From: a virus
IMG/VR virus record: IMGVR_UViG_3300025093_000114
Location: 1-24,851 of that record
Direction: 5' to 3' (one strand)
DNA length: 24,851 nucleotides
Positions 1 through 7,120 of this stretch are shown piece by piece. The notes under the pieces were generated by a model. That model saw only the letters and a list, made by a program, of their open reading frames with translations. It had not been told where the DNA came from and searched no databases. Position numbers and translations under genes: made by a program. Each line of letters begins with the position of its first letter. The first letter of the stretch is position 1.

Positions 1-2
1 AG

Positions 3-155
3 ATCCAGCGAAGGACGCGCGAAGCCATGGAGCCATCACGAGTTGATCTTAGTGAAGGCGCATTGCCGGAGGCACCTCCTCCTCCGCAGCAAGAGCCACT
101 TGATGAAACCCTCCCCATCCAGAATCCAGCAGAGTACCAAGAGGAAGAAGCCTAA
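3..155 (+). CDS. C-terminal end of an unidentified upstream protein (partial)
   Basis: An open frame enters from the left edge and stops at TAA 153-155, sharing one base with the portal ATG (TAATG). The visible 50 residues are rich in Pro, Glu and Gln (for example EAPPPPQQEP and the ending QEEEA), so this looks like a disordered acidic tail rather than a folded domain. In tailed phages the gene before the portal is often the large terminase subunit, but nothing visible here (no ATPase or nuclease motif) confirms that. An internal ATG at 27 could instead start a separate 42-aa protein; AAGGA at 10-14 is rather far upstream. Stop-start overlap with the portal suggests translational coupling. 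Confidence 0.6.
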   Translation: MQRRTREAMEPSRVDLSEGALPEAPPPPQQEPLDETLPIQNPAEYQEEEA

Positions 156-2008
156 TGTTGACCAAGAAACAAATGATGGGACTGATCGATACCCACAAGA
201 GTCGGTCTTTCATTGACCAGCGAGAGTGGGACAAGGTCCGCTGCTGGTACACGAGTGATGCGTCAAGCAGCTACACCCAAGATCTTCCCCAGGGTGCTGG
301 AAGTCCTGCGGACTCCACGGACGATTTGTCTCTGGAGACCAACTACCCTTATGCATTCGTGGACACGATGGTCGCGAACATCTGTCCGAACAATCCAGAA
401 GTTACTGTCAACGCACGACGCAAGCACCTTCACGAGCCTGCAAAATATCGAGAGGCACTGATCAATGACACCTTCCGTCGTTCGGGCATTCATCGGATTC
501 TATGGCGAGCAGCTACGATGGCGAGCGTCTACCCACGTTCTTTCGTCAAAGTGGTTTGGAACTTTCGTAAACGCTCTCCCGACTTCCTTGTTGTGGATCT
601 CCGTCATGTTTGGTTTGATCTCGCTGCCGAGCGTTGGGAGGACATTCGGTATCTGATTGAAGTCACGGTTCTCACTCGGGAGGATTTCAATGCCCGCATC
701 AAGGGCAAAGGAAACAAGAGTGACCGTCCCTACGATCCAGAAGTCGCGGAGAAGGCCCAGTTCGGTGCCTATCCAGAGTGGCTGCGAGACCGTCTGAAAG
801 ATCAGTCCCTCATGAACGACTCTTCCAAAGAGGTGTTCGAGTGGGTCACGGTCTATGAGATCTACGACTTCTCGGGCGAAGGTCGCTACTACCACTACCT
901 GGAAGAGCAGGAGGAGCCGTTGTTTGCTGGCGAGCTTCCCTACCGATTCGCTCGCAATCCTTTCTACCGTCTGTCGTTCAACGACAACTTGCAGGACATC
1001 GGCGGTCTGAGTGACGTGACTCTGATCCAGCCAATCCTTGAGCGCTTGAATGAGTTGGACACGCTGATGCTCTGGTTTGCCCAGACGGCGATTCCGATCA
1101 CCATGCTCAACTCCGGGCTGGTAGACAATCCCGAGCACATTCGCAATCAACTGCGTACCGCAACCTCTCCGGGCTCAATCGTAGAGGTGGCAGGAAAAGC
1201 AAATGCCTCGATCCAGGACATCATCGGACACACCCAAACCCCAAGCCTCTCGCCGGAGTTCATCGCTACCCGAGACCGATGCATCCAGATCATCGAGTTT
1301 ATCTTGGGTATTCCACAATACTCTCGGGGAGTGGTCGGTGTGTCTGACGTGGCAACTGAAGTCGCCCTCGCAGATACTGCGACAAGGACTCGCAACGGTC
1401 GTCGGCAGAAAGAAATCTACGACCTGATCGGTTGGCAATCACAAACCATCATCGGGCTCTACGAGGAGTTTCTCGCAGACGACGAGATTCTTCCTGTTCG
1501 CATGCTGCCTAATGCAGAAGTCGTCGAGATCACCCGGGCATCTATGATGGCTCGCGAGATTCTCGCAAGTCGCGGCGAGGAACCTTTGGAGTATGACTAT
1601 GAAGCTGTTCCATACTCTCCCACCGAAAACAACCGGCTGGTCCAACTTAGGAACTTGCAGCAGTTCTTCCCGCTTCTCCAAGAGAACTCACAGGTTGATC
1701 AGAACACCCTCATTCGTAAGCTCTGCGAGCTACTACAGATGCAGGATGTCCTCAAGAGTTCAGAGCAGCTTGAACAAGAAGCTGCCCAAGCGCAGCAGCA
1801 GGCCGCCCAGGCGCAAGCGAGTTTAGCGCAGCCTCCCGCTCCCGGTGGACAAGACACCATTGCAAGTGGTGCTCTGCCCCCTGAGACTGAGCCGATGCTT
1901 CCTCCCAATCCCGCAGGCTTTGGCCCGGGTGGTGGAGAGGCCAGTCCTCTGACTGGATTCGGTGGCGCTCCGTTTGATCTCGATCCAAACATTCCAAGGA
2001 ATCAGTAA
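155..2008 (+). CDS. Portal protein (head-tail connector)
   Basis: This 617-aa protein is the likely dodecameric portal through which DNA is packaged and ejected and on which the head is nucleated. Portal-like features are an N-terminal helical region followed by a stretch beginning NYPYAFVDTMVANICPNNP near residue 64. The central segment (GGLSDVTLIQPILERLNELD near residue 285) has the look of the long portal helix region. The C-terminus has a Gln/Ala-rich helix (AQAQQQAAQAQAS, about residues 545-560) that could form the inner barrel, then a Pro/Gly-rich tail. Length fits podovirus portals, which are commonly larger than siphovirus ones. The start is the ATG in TAATG, with GAGGAAG just upstream. 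It is the first of an ordered portal-scaffold-coat-adaptor-nozzle series, which strongly supports the call. Confidence 0.92.
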   Translation: MLTKKQMMGLIDTHKSRSFIDQREWDKVRCWYTSDASSSYTQDLPQGAGSPADSTDDLSLETNYPYAFVDTMVANICPNNPEVTVNARRKHLHEPAKYREALINDTFRRSGIHRILWRAATMASVYPRSFVKVVWNFRKRSPDFLVVDLRHVWFDLAAERWEDIRYLIEVTVLTREDFNARIKGKGNKSDRPYDPEVAEKAQFGAYPEWLRDRLKDQSLMNDSSKEVFEWVTVYEIYDFSGEGRYYHYLEEQEEPLFAGELPYRFARNPFYRLSFNDNLQDIGGLSDVTLIQPILERLNELDTLMLWFAQTAIPITMLNSGLVDNPEHIRNQLRTATSPGSIVEVAGKANASIQDIIGHTQTPSLSPEFIATRDRCIQIIEFILGIPQYSRGVVGVSDVATEVALADTATRTRNGRRQKEIYDLIGWQSQTIIGLYEEFLADDEILPVRMLPNAEVVEITRASMMAREILASRGEEPLEYDYEAVPYSPTENNRLVQLRNLQQFFPLLQENSQVDQNTLIRKLCELLQMQDVLKSSEQLEQEAAQAQQQAAQAQASLAQPPAPGGQDTIASGALPPETEPMLPPNPAGFGPGGGEASPLTGFGGAPFDLDPNIPRNQ

Positions 2009-2439
2009 TGCCTACATACAACGGACGATGTGACTCGTGCGGCGAGTTCGAAGACATGATGAAGGCGAGTGAGTATCTCAAGCAAGACGGTCTCTATTGT
2101 CCGGTGTGCAATGAGAAAGCCACAACACTGATTCGAAAGGCACCTGCGATTGTCGGACCAATGCCCTCCAAGACTCTGCATATCGACCAGATCGGGCAGA
2201 ACTTCTCCTCTCCGGAAGAAGAGCGGGCGTACTTTAGCCGCCGCAAAGATCGTGAGATCGTCAGTAAAGATGACCCCAAGTGGATCAACCACTACGATTC
2301 AGTTCGCAACCAAGCAGACCGAACAGCCAAGAAACTTGGATTCCGAGATTTCGAGGATCGCAAAAATCACACTCGGAAAGTAAACGCTCACAAGAAAGCG
2401 CTCAAGAACGGCGAAACTAAGATCCAGGTCACGACTTGA
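2008..2439 (+). CDS. FmdB-family zinc ribbon protein
   Basis: A 143-aa basic protein with an N-terminal zinc ribbon: CDSC (Cys8, Cys11) and CPVC (Cys31, Cys34) are spaced as in FmdB/CxxC_CxxC_SSSS family proteins, which begin M-P-x-Y as here. After the ribbon comes a charged helical region (EERAYFSRRKDREIV, about residues 72-86) and a Lys/Arg-rich tail. Proteins with this ribbon and a helical tail are recurrent in phage morphogenesis clusters near the portal; their role is not established and the 'regulatory' label of the family is weak. The start codon overlaps the portal stop (TAATG), with AAGGA at 1996-2000 seven bases ahead. A virion assembly or DNA/RNA-binding role is inference. Confidence 0.85.
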   Translation: MPTYNGRCDSCGEFEDMMKASEYLKQDGLYCPVCNEKATTLIRKAPAIVGPMPSKTLHIDQIGQNFSSPEEERAYFSRRKDREIVSKDDPKWINHYDSVRNQADRTAKKLGFRDFEDRKNHTRKVNAHKKALKNGETKIQVTT

Positions 2440-2468
2440 ATAAAGCTTCTTACCAGAATATGCTTTTC

Positions 2469-2497
2469 TTGACTATCGTATCCGGCTCAGGTAAAAC
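2469..2497 (+). promoter_or_regulatory. Candidate sigma70-type promoter before the scaffold/coat genes
   Basis: TTGACT (2469-2474; consensus TTGACA) and TAAAAC (2492-2497; four of six matches to TATAAT) are separated by exactly 17 bases. The site lies in an 80-base gap, one of the few real gaps in the window, and points toward the acidic protein, scaffold and coat genes. The -10 lies inside a palindrome. This could also be chance; no transcript evidence is available. Confidence 0.4.
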
Positions 2498-2503
2498 CTG
2501 AGC
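2485..2503 (+). repeat. Perfect 7-bp inverted repeat overlapping the candidate -10
   Basis: GCTCAGG (2485-2491) and CCTGAGC (2497-2503) are perfect reverse complements around TAAAA. As RNA this is a 7-bp stem with a five-base loop; as DNA it is a palindrome placed like an operator over the candidate -10. No U-tract follows (the next bases are ACATTTGGAG), so it does not look like a standard intrinsic terminator. It ends about 17 bases before the next ATG, so it could also affect translation of the acidic protein gene. Confidence 0.55.
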
Positions 2504-2519
2504 ACATTTGGAGAATCTC

Positions 2520-2873
2520 ATGGCTGAAGATAAACCCGCGTTCATGGAAGAAGAGGAAGAGGGCATGATGGAAGAGGAGGCTCCCGAAGAGGAGTCTGCT
2601 GACAAGCCCGACATTGACGTGGATATCGAAGTTGAGGAGAGCACTGATTTTGCCTCTCCCACAGAAGCTATGGCTGCTGCCATCAAAGAGCATGGCGCCG
2701 ATCCAGATAAGCTCATGGCTTGGTTTGACGAGTACGGCTACGAGTTGAAGAAGAAAGACGGCGAGATGGAGATGGGAATGGAGGACATGATGGGAGCCGA
2801 AGAGCCCCCAATGGTCATGGATCTCGTTTCTATGCGGAACAACGCCGCCTCTAAAGCAATGGAAGGAATGTGA
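2520..2873 (+). CDS. Small acidic, Met-rich protein preceding the scaffold
   Basis: A 117-aa highly acidic protein of unknown function. The first third is dominated by Glu/Asp (EEEEEGMMEEEAPEEES, about residues 9-25), followed by a short more ordered stretch (EHGADPDKLMAWFDEYGYEL, about residues 58-77) and an acidic, Met-rich tail. An upstream in-frame TTG at 2508 is possible, but the ATG at 2520 has GGAGA at 2510-2514 with five intervening bases and is preferred. Its TGA overlaps the GTG start of the scaffold gene, so the two are probably translated together. Position and composition suggest a scaffold accessory or packaged acidic protein; that is inference only. Confidence 0.75.
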   Translation: MAEDKPAFMEEEEEGMMEEEAPEEESADKPDIDVDIEVEESTDFASPTEAMAAAIKEHGADPDKLMAWFDEYGYELKKKDGEMEMGMEDMMGAEEPPMVMDLVSMRNNAASKAMEGM

Positions 2874-3811
2874 GCGAAGAAGTCGCAGCACCAGCAGCAG
2901 CCGCACCCGTCGCAGAGACGGCTGTCGCTGCTTCACCGGAGCCCTCCCAGGCCCCGGCGGAGCAAGCAAGTTCTTCGGGTGGGGGAGCAGCGGCAGTCCC
3001 CGCAGGCGCCCCTGCACCCACTCGGGCAGACGACCCGTTCCCGGAAGTTGAGTGGAACTCTTGGGACGGAACGATTGACTCTCTTCCTGAGAGCTATCGG
3101 ACAACTGCCCAAGGTGTGTCTGACTACTACGAGAAGAGCTACGCCGAAAAGGCAGAAGAGATTGCAACGCTTCGTTCAATGTACGCTGCAATGCTTTCGG
3201 AAGACGAAGATCCTCGCATCGGGCAGATGACCTCACAGCTTGAGGATCTCCAGCGCCAACTCGACGAGCGCAACCTTGCTTATTCTGATCTTGAAAAGAC
3301 AATGGCTACGACAGAAGAACAAGCTGTCGGAGAGTACGTTGATCGATTCTGGAAAGACCACGCAGATCTTGCTGAGAACAAAGAGAAGTTGTCAGTGTTT
3401 GCAGAGTTCCTGGCAGAGGACGACACTCATGGCGGAATGTGGGATGCCTACGTTGCTGCTGAGTTGATCGATCTGCCAGAATCAGCGGTCGAGATTGCTA
3501 TCCAAGCGAAAACGGATGGTGTCTCAGACCAATATGCACTCAAGTTGGCGAAGGCACACGCCGAGCTTGAAGAAGTCAGAGCCCAACCCACCGGTCCTAC
3601 TCCTGAAGAGATTGCTGCGGCAGAAGCCCAAGCAAAGGCCGAAGCTAAGGCAAAGGCTCCTCGCGCAGGAGCTAAGATTACGAACGGTGCTACTCGATCG
3701 TCCCGGCCTCAAGTTGCCAAAAAGTCGATCAATGATAGCGGTTCGTTAGATGAAATGAGACTTCTTGCTGCTCGTCGTGCATTCTCTGTGCATGGTGGGG
3801 GCAGGAGATAG
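2870..3811 (+). CDS. Scaffolding protein
   Basis: A 313-aa protein immediately before the coat gene. Residues 1-50 are a low-complexity Ala/Pro/Glu tail. A short motif with two Trp (VEWNSWDGTIDSLPE, about residues 59-73) resembles the start of the helical part in other phage scaffolds. The middle is strongly heptad-like (MTSQLEDLQRQLDERNL, about residues 120-136), and the C-terminus is basic and Ala/Lys-rich, ending in a short helix (DEMRLLAARRAF) followed by VHGGGRR. Acidic coiled-coil body plus basic C-terminal coat-binding helix is the classical scaffold layout. No catalytic protease residues are apparent, consistent with T7-like assembly without a maturation protease. The start is GTG overlapping the previous TGA, with GGAAGGA just upstream; an alternative start is not obvious. 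Confidence 0.85.
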   Translation: MSEEVAAPAAAAPVAETAVAASPEPSQAPAEQASSSGGGAAAVPAGAPAPTRADDPFPEVEWNSWDGTIDSLPESYRTTAQGVSDYYEKSYAEKAEEIATLRSMYAAMLSEDEDPRIGQMTSQLEDLQRQLDERNLAYSDLEKTMATTEEQAVGEYVDRFWKDHADLAENKEKLSVFAEFLAEDDTHGGMWDAYVAAELIDLPESAVEIAIQAKTDGVSDQYALKLAKAHAELEEVRAQPTGPTPEEIAAAEAQAKAEAKAKAPRAGAKITNGATRSSRPQVAKKSINDSGSLDEMRLLAARRAFSVHGGGRR

Positions 3812-3856
3812 CGAGGTTCACCCCTCAACCCCCGTCACCCATAGAGGAAAAGTAAG

Positions 3857-4936
3857 ATGGCAATCAGTCCTGATGTAGTCGCAACCGCACTGCAAGATCT
3901 TGCTCCTGGGTACTCGGAACTGTTCTCCCTCTGGCATCCCCTCATGGAGCGGGTTGTGAAGCGGGGCAACGTGGACCGAGCTACACTCAAGGGCCCGTAT
4001 CGCGAGTTTGTGGTTGTTTCCGGCGGTCCTGGAACCGTCACCCAAGTTACCACTGGATCCGAAGTGATCGCTGGTGGTCGTACCCAATCTGCCCAGCGCG
4101 GAAGCTCCTATGCTCCCCGCCTGATCTACGCGTTTGACGTCCCCGGCAAGGACCTCGCAGAGGCCAATGGCGAGAACGATCTGGCCAAGATCATCAAGGC
4201 GTACCCCGAGTTGGCTCTGTCCGACTTCCACGAGCGTATTGCTGATCAGCTTGGATCCGGAAACGGAACGGGCGTTGGTGGTTTCCTCACCCTGAACGGT
4301 GATTCAACCTACAACCCCGGCCTCGCTGCTGCTCGTACCGGTGCTTTCGAGTTCCTGACCCAGGCTGCCCAGGTTGCTGCTGCTAACAGCATCTTCGGTC
4401 TGAACAAGGGAACCACCACGGGTTGGTACAACCAGTACGGTCAGATCTCGTCCTTCGCTACCGATGGTCGTTCGACCATGCGTCAGGTCTACTACCAGGC
4501 TTCCCGTCAGGGATCCAAGGCCAGCGGTCCTGTCGATCTGCTTCTCGGTGATGAGGGCTCGTACCTCAACTACATCGAGGATCTCGACGATCAGGTTCGC
4601 GTGATGCGAGTTGAGGGCGACAAGGCTCCGAAGCAACTTCGTCAGGGAATCCCCTTCCTTGAGGCAGACTTCTTCCTTGAGCAGTCCATCGACCTCACTC
4701 AGTTCAGCACTGGTGGAGCCAACAACGGCGTCGTCTACATGATGAAGACCGATACTTGGCACATGTACACCCTCGGACACGATTCGAACATGGAGACCAA
4801 GGGCGACTTCGCCGTTCGCGGTCCTATTCGTATCCCCGAGCAGGACATGTGGCGTTACGAGTACGTCCTCAACATGGGAATGTACTGTGACCAGCTTCGT
4901 GCTAACGGTGTCGTTACCGGCGGCGCTACCCCATAA
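3857..4936 (+). CDS. Major capsid protein (HK97-fold type)
   Basis: A 359-aa protein placed directly after the scaffold and before a decoration-type gene, the canonical coat position. A probable N-terminal arm is followed by alternating strand/helix segments, a helical region with LALSDFHERIADQLGSG (about residues 117-133) that could be the spine-helix area, Gly-rich loops (GNGTGVGG, NNG) and a C-terminal WRYEYVLNMGMYCDQLRANG (about residues 332-351) before a short Gly-rich end. Codon choice differs sharply from neighbours: CGT/CGC for Arg, GGT/GGC for Gly and frequent C-ended codons, as expected for the most highly translated virion gene. GAGGA at 3844-3848 lies eight bases before the ATG. 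The HK97 fold is assumed from the tailed-phage context, since no signature residue proves it. Confidence 0.9.
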   Translation: MAISPDVVATALQDLAPGYSELFSLWHPLMERVVKRGNVDRATLKGPYREFVVVSGGPGTVTQVTTGSEVIAGGRTQSAQRGSSYAPRLIYAFDVPGKDLAEANGENDLAKIIKAYPELALSDFHERIADQLGSGNGTGVGGFLTLNGDSTYNPGLAAARTGAFEFLTQAAQVAAANSIFGLNKGTTTGWYNQYGQISSFATDGRSTMRQVYYQASRQGSKASGPVDLLLGDEGSYLNYIEDLDDQVRVMRVEGDKAPKQLRQGIPFLEADFFLEQSIDLTQFSTGGANNGVVYMMKTDTWHMYTLGHDSNMETKGDFAVRGPIRIPEQDMWRYEYVLNMGMYCDQLRANGVVTGGATP

Positions 4937-4943
4937 ACCCCAT

Positions 4944-4958
4944 AGTCTTAAGGAGACT
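4944..4958 (+). promoter_or_regulatory. Short hairpin displaying the decoration-gene ribosome binding site
   Basis: AGTCT (4944-4948) pairs with AGACT (4954-4958) around TAAGG, so most of the AAGGAG ribosome binding site (4950-4955) would sit in the loop of a small hairpin. The stem is only five base pairs and may be accidental. The AAGGAG-to-ATG gap is seven bases, predicting efficient initiation for the gene at 4963. Confidence 0.25.
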
Positions 4959-4962
4959 TATC

Positions 4963-5478
4963 ATGGCTATTACAACTGCGGCTGGTATTTCACCAACCAC
5001 TGTTACGAATGAGAGTTCTGCTGGTGCAGATGACGCTTCTCAACTGGCTCCTTTGGGGTTCGAGTTGGTAGTGCCAACTGCGAATGCAGGTGAGCAAACT
5101 TGGATTTACGTCAAGGCAAACGGTGCCCTGACTGCGGGCATGGTTGTTGCTCGCGGTGCGGGAACTGCTGCCCTGACGTATGCCGATGTTATCCCAGCAC
5201 CCACTACTACGGGTGTGAATGGTGTCGTTGGAGTTTGTGTCACCCCTATCGGTGACAATGGCTACGGCTTCATCCTGAAAAAGGGAGTCTGCGGAGTCAT
5301 CGCGGGCACTGGAACAATCGATGTCAACGAGGTTATCGTTGTTGATTCGACCGATGCTGGAACCGCAATGCGCTACACCGCAGGTGCAGCTACCTCTGTT
5401 GAGAGCGGATTCGGCTGGGCCTCCGCGAACGGAGCGGCTACCGACGAGGTGCAGTGCTTCATCAACTGCGTCGGCTAA
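4963..5478 (+). CDS. Capsid decoration/stabilising-type protein
   Basis: A 171-aa Ala/Gly/Thr/Val-rich protein directly after the coat gene. After a Thr/Ser-rich N-terminus (about 30 residues) the rest reads as beta strands: TWIYVKANGALTAGMVVARG, then GVNGVVGVCVTPIGDNGYGF and KKGVCGVIAGTGTIDVNEV. The pattern 'add/allow value, ask whether it is the current value, strand with GVxGVC' recalls small beta-barrel phage proteins of the DUF2190 type, which include capsid decoration proteins. Codons are partly of the highly expressed class, and the ribosome binding site AAGGAG is strong. A hairpin follows the stop. A similar GVVGVC-like core recurs in the protein at 21565. Decoration function is inferred from position and composition. 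Confidence 0.7.
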   Translation: MAITTAAGISPTTVTNESSAGADDASQLAPLGFELVVPTANAGEQTWIYVKANGALTAGMVVARGAGTAALTYADVIPAPTTTGVNGVVGVCVTPIGDNGYGFILKKGVCGVIAGTGTIDVNEVIVVDSTDAGTAMRYTAGAATSVESGFGWASANGAATDEVQCFINCVG

Positions 5479-5505
5479 TCCAACCGAACTGTAGTAAACT
5501 TAGGT

Positions 5506-5529
5506 GGCACCCCTCTTCGGGGGGGTGCC
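5506..5529 (+). terminator. C(UUCG)G-capped hairpin after the coat/decoration genes
   Basis: GGCACCCCTC (5506-5515) pairs with GGGGGGTGCC (5520-5529), including one T-G wobble, closed by a TTCG tetraloop in the exceptionally stable C(UUCG)G context. Bases 5503-5505 and 5531-5533 can extend the stem past one bulged base. No T-tract follows (TACCCTAATAGG), so it is not a full canonical intrinsic terminator. It may act as a partial terminator, an mRNA 3'-end stabiliser or a processing boundary that keeps coat and decoration transcripts more abundant than the tail genes downstream. The next ribosome binding site, AGGAG, is at 5539-5543. Confidence 0.6.
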
Positions 5530-5549
5530 TACCCTAATAGGAGTGCGTC

Positions 5550-7106
5550 ATGAATCTTGGAGAGATTAGATCAGCAATGTTTTCCCAGGCTGATTGGGCT
5601 CCCAAGCAGTCAGAAGACGCCAAGACTCGTGCTAACGAGTTCATCAACCGGGCCTACTTCCAGTTAGTGCAAGAGGCCCCATTCTTGTTTTTTGAAAAAC
5701 GAGTTGGCTTCGCAACAATCGAAGACGACACCCCAGATACCACAGCGATTCGAGATCTCAATCCAGCATCTCCCGCAGACACTGTTTCCGTGGTATCGAC
5801 CGACGCTTGGGTTCTCAAGCGAGATCTTCCTACAACTACGGGCGGCTTGATCCCCTGGGACACGACTGGACGATGGAACGGTCGGATGATCCTCATCACG
5901 GATCCCAGTGGGACGCAGCATCGTAGAATGATTCGAGACATCTGGACCGATACGAACGTTCAGTACATCTCACTCTTTCAACCTTGGAACAACTTCACCG
6001 ACACTTTGATGGGGTGGAGAATCTACTTCGAGGACTACTATCTTCCAGACAACGTGATTCAGGTCAACTCGATCCGCCTGTTCAAACAGAACCAGAACTG
6101 GCCTCTCGACATTGTCGGGCAGATGGAAGCCGAGTATCTCTCCTTGGCAGATTCTCCTCAGACGACAGTCGGAGGTTTGCCTCGCGTTGCCTTCCGTCGA
6201 TACCATCGACAGATCGAAAGTCCGACTTCTGCTCCAGTGGCGACTCTCGTTGCCGGAGGTGCAGGCGCTTGGCAGGGACCCGATCCTGCAGGACAGTTTG
6301 AGTATTGCTTTACCTACGCTTGGGGACACCGTGATGGTGACTTCCGAAACTTCGGACCCGCACAGCCATATTCCGCTGCCCAGACGGCTCCTTCTCGCCT
6401 TGAGCCCTTGTGGGAGTCTGCTCCAAGCCCAATCGTTTCGATCACTACGACAAATGCTGATGCAGGAGCCGCAATCCAACTGACGACTCCCGACATCCAC
6501 TACATGCAGGGATTCGGAAGGTCCGGAGATCGCCGATACCACCGGGCAGGATGGCGCAAACGAATCTACCGTCGTCGAGTTACCGTCGACGCTGCTGCTT
6601 ATGGTGCTCTTCCAAACCAGTTCCCTGGAGCCGTCGAGCAGGAAACTCCCGATGCGTTCATTCTCATCGCAGAGATTGATGGGTTCACCACCACTCTGAT
6701 CGACAACGGGCAGATCCTCCCGGACTACCATCGTCGCCTGCGAGAAGTCCACGGCTACCAATCCATCCGCATGTACCCTCGTCCCAACGAGCGATACCAG
6801 GTAGACGTTCGCTGCCTGCTTAGACCCGAAATGCTGAAGGATGACCAGGACGTTCCAGAGATTCATCACGACGGAATGGACGTTCTTCTCTACCGGGCAC
6901 TTGGCTTCTTGTACGAAGCACAAGGAAACATCGAACTTGCTGACCGAGCCATTGGAAGATTTCGAGAAGCGCTGTTTACCCTTACCAAACGGTACGGAGA
7001 CTTGCGTTATCCTGGAGAAACTCTAATGAAGAGGCCAGCACGTTCCGGTCGTATTATTGATACGAGACGCGCTTGGCGTCGATGGTACAATCTCCCATCT
7101 TCCTGA
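5550..7106 (+). CDS. Head-tail adaptor protein with an inserted Ig/FN3-like domain
   Basis: A 518-aa protein between decoration and nozzle genes, the position of T7 gp11-type adaptors. The N-terminus (EDAKTRANEFINRAYFQLVQ, about residues 22-41) is the helical opening typical of adaptors. The C-terminus carries the family pattern of a strand with RMYPRPNERYQVDVRCL (from about residue 407), a 'DDQDVPEI' acidic turn, then helices (MDVLLYRALGFLYEAQG and following). It is much longer than a typical 200-270-aa adaptor. The extra mass includes a beta-rich stretch at about residues 245-390, with QFEYCFTYAWGHRDGDFRNF, KRIYRRRVTV and FILIAEIDGFTTTLIDNG. That order matches the FN3/Ig-like sandwich seen in phage tail proteins. 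AGGAG lies six bases before the ATG. It should dock under the portal and join it to the nozzle. Confidence 0.82.
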   Translation: MNLGEIRSAMFSQADWAPKQSEDAKTRANEFINRAYFQLVQEAPFLFFEKRVGFATIEDDTPDTTAIRDLNPASPADTVSVVSTDAWVLKRDLPTTTGGLIPWDTTGRWNGRMILITDPSGTQHRRMIRDIWTDTNVQYISLFQPWNNFTDTLMGWRIYFEDYYLPDNVIQVNSIRLFKQNQNWPLDIVGQMEAEYLSLADSPQTTVGGLPRVAFRRYHRQIESPTSAPVATLVAGGAGAWQGPDPAGQFEYCFTYAWGHRDGDFRNFGPAQPYSAAQTAPSRLEPLWESAPSPIVSITTTNADAGAAIQLTTPDIHYMQGFGRSGDRRYHRAGWRKRIYRRRVTVDAAAYGALPNQFPGAVEQETPDAFILIAEIDGFTTTLIDNGQILPDYHRRLREVHGYQSIRMYPRPNERYQVDVRCLLRPEMLKDDQDVPEIHHDGMDVLLYRALGFLYEAQGNIELADRAIGRFREALFTLTKRYGDLRYPGETLMKRPARSGRIIDTRRAWRRWYNLPSS

Positions 7107-7120
7107 AAGGAGCCCAACAG

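Noticed and set aside
500-1150. Antisense open frame of 216 codons within the portal gene.
   Set aside because: No domain, no upstream initiation signal, and the portal frame on the other strand is well supported.
2508-2519. TTG start for the acidic protein.
   Set aside because: The TTG overlaps the GGAGA ribosome binding site that correctly spaces the ATG at 2520.
2487-3302. Antisense open frame of 271 codons across the acidic protein and scaffold genes.
   Set aside because: It spans two overlapping sense genes with good ribosome binding sites; the antisense product is low-complexity Leu/Ser/His.
5506-5529. Calling the hairpin a certain Rho-independent terminator.
   Set aside because: The stem and loop are excellent but the T-tract is missing, so termination is only one possibility.
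5970-6923. Antisense open frame of 317 codons opposite the adaptor gene.
   Set aside because: The sense frame carries adaptor and FN3-like patterns; the antisense translation shows none and no initiation signals.
7073-7120. Longer N-terminus for the small basic protein, starting at 7073.
   Set aside because: It overlaps the adaptor end and lacks a ribosome binding site, while the ATG at 7121 has AAGGAG eight bases upstream.
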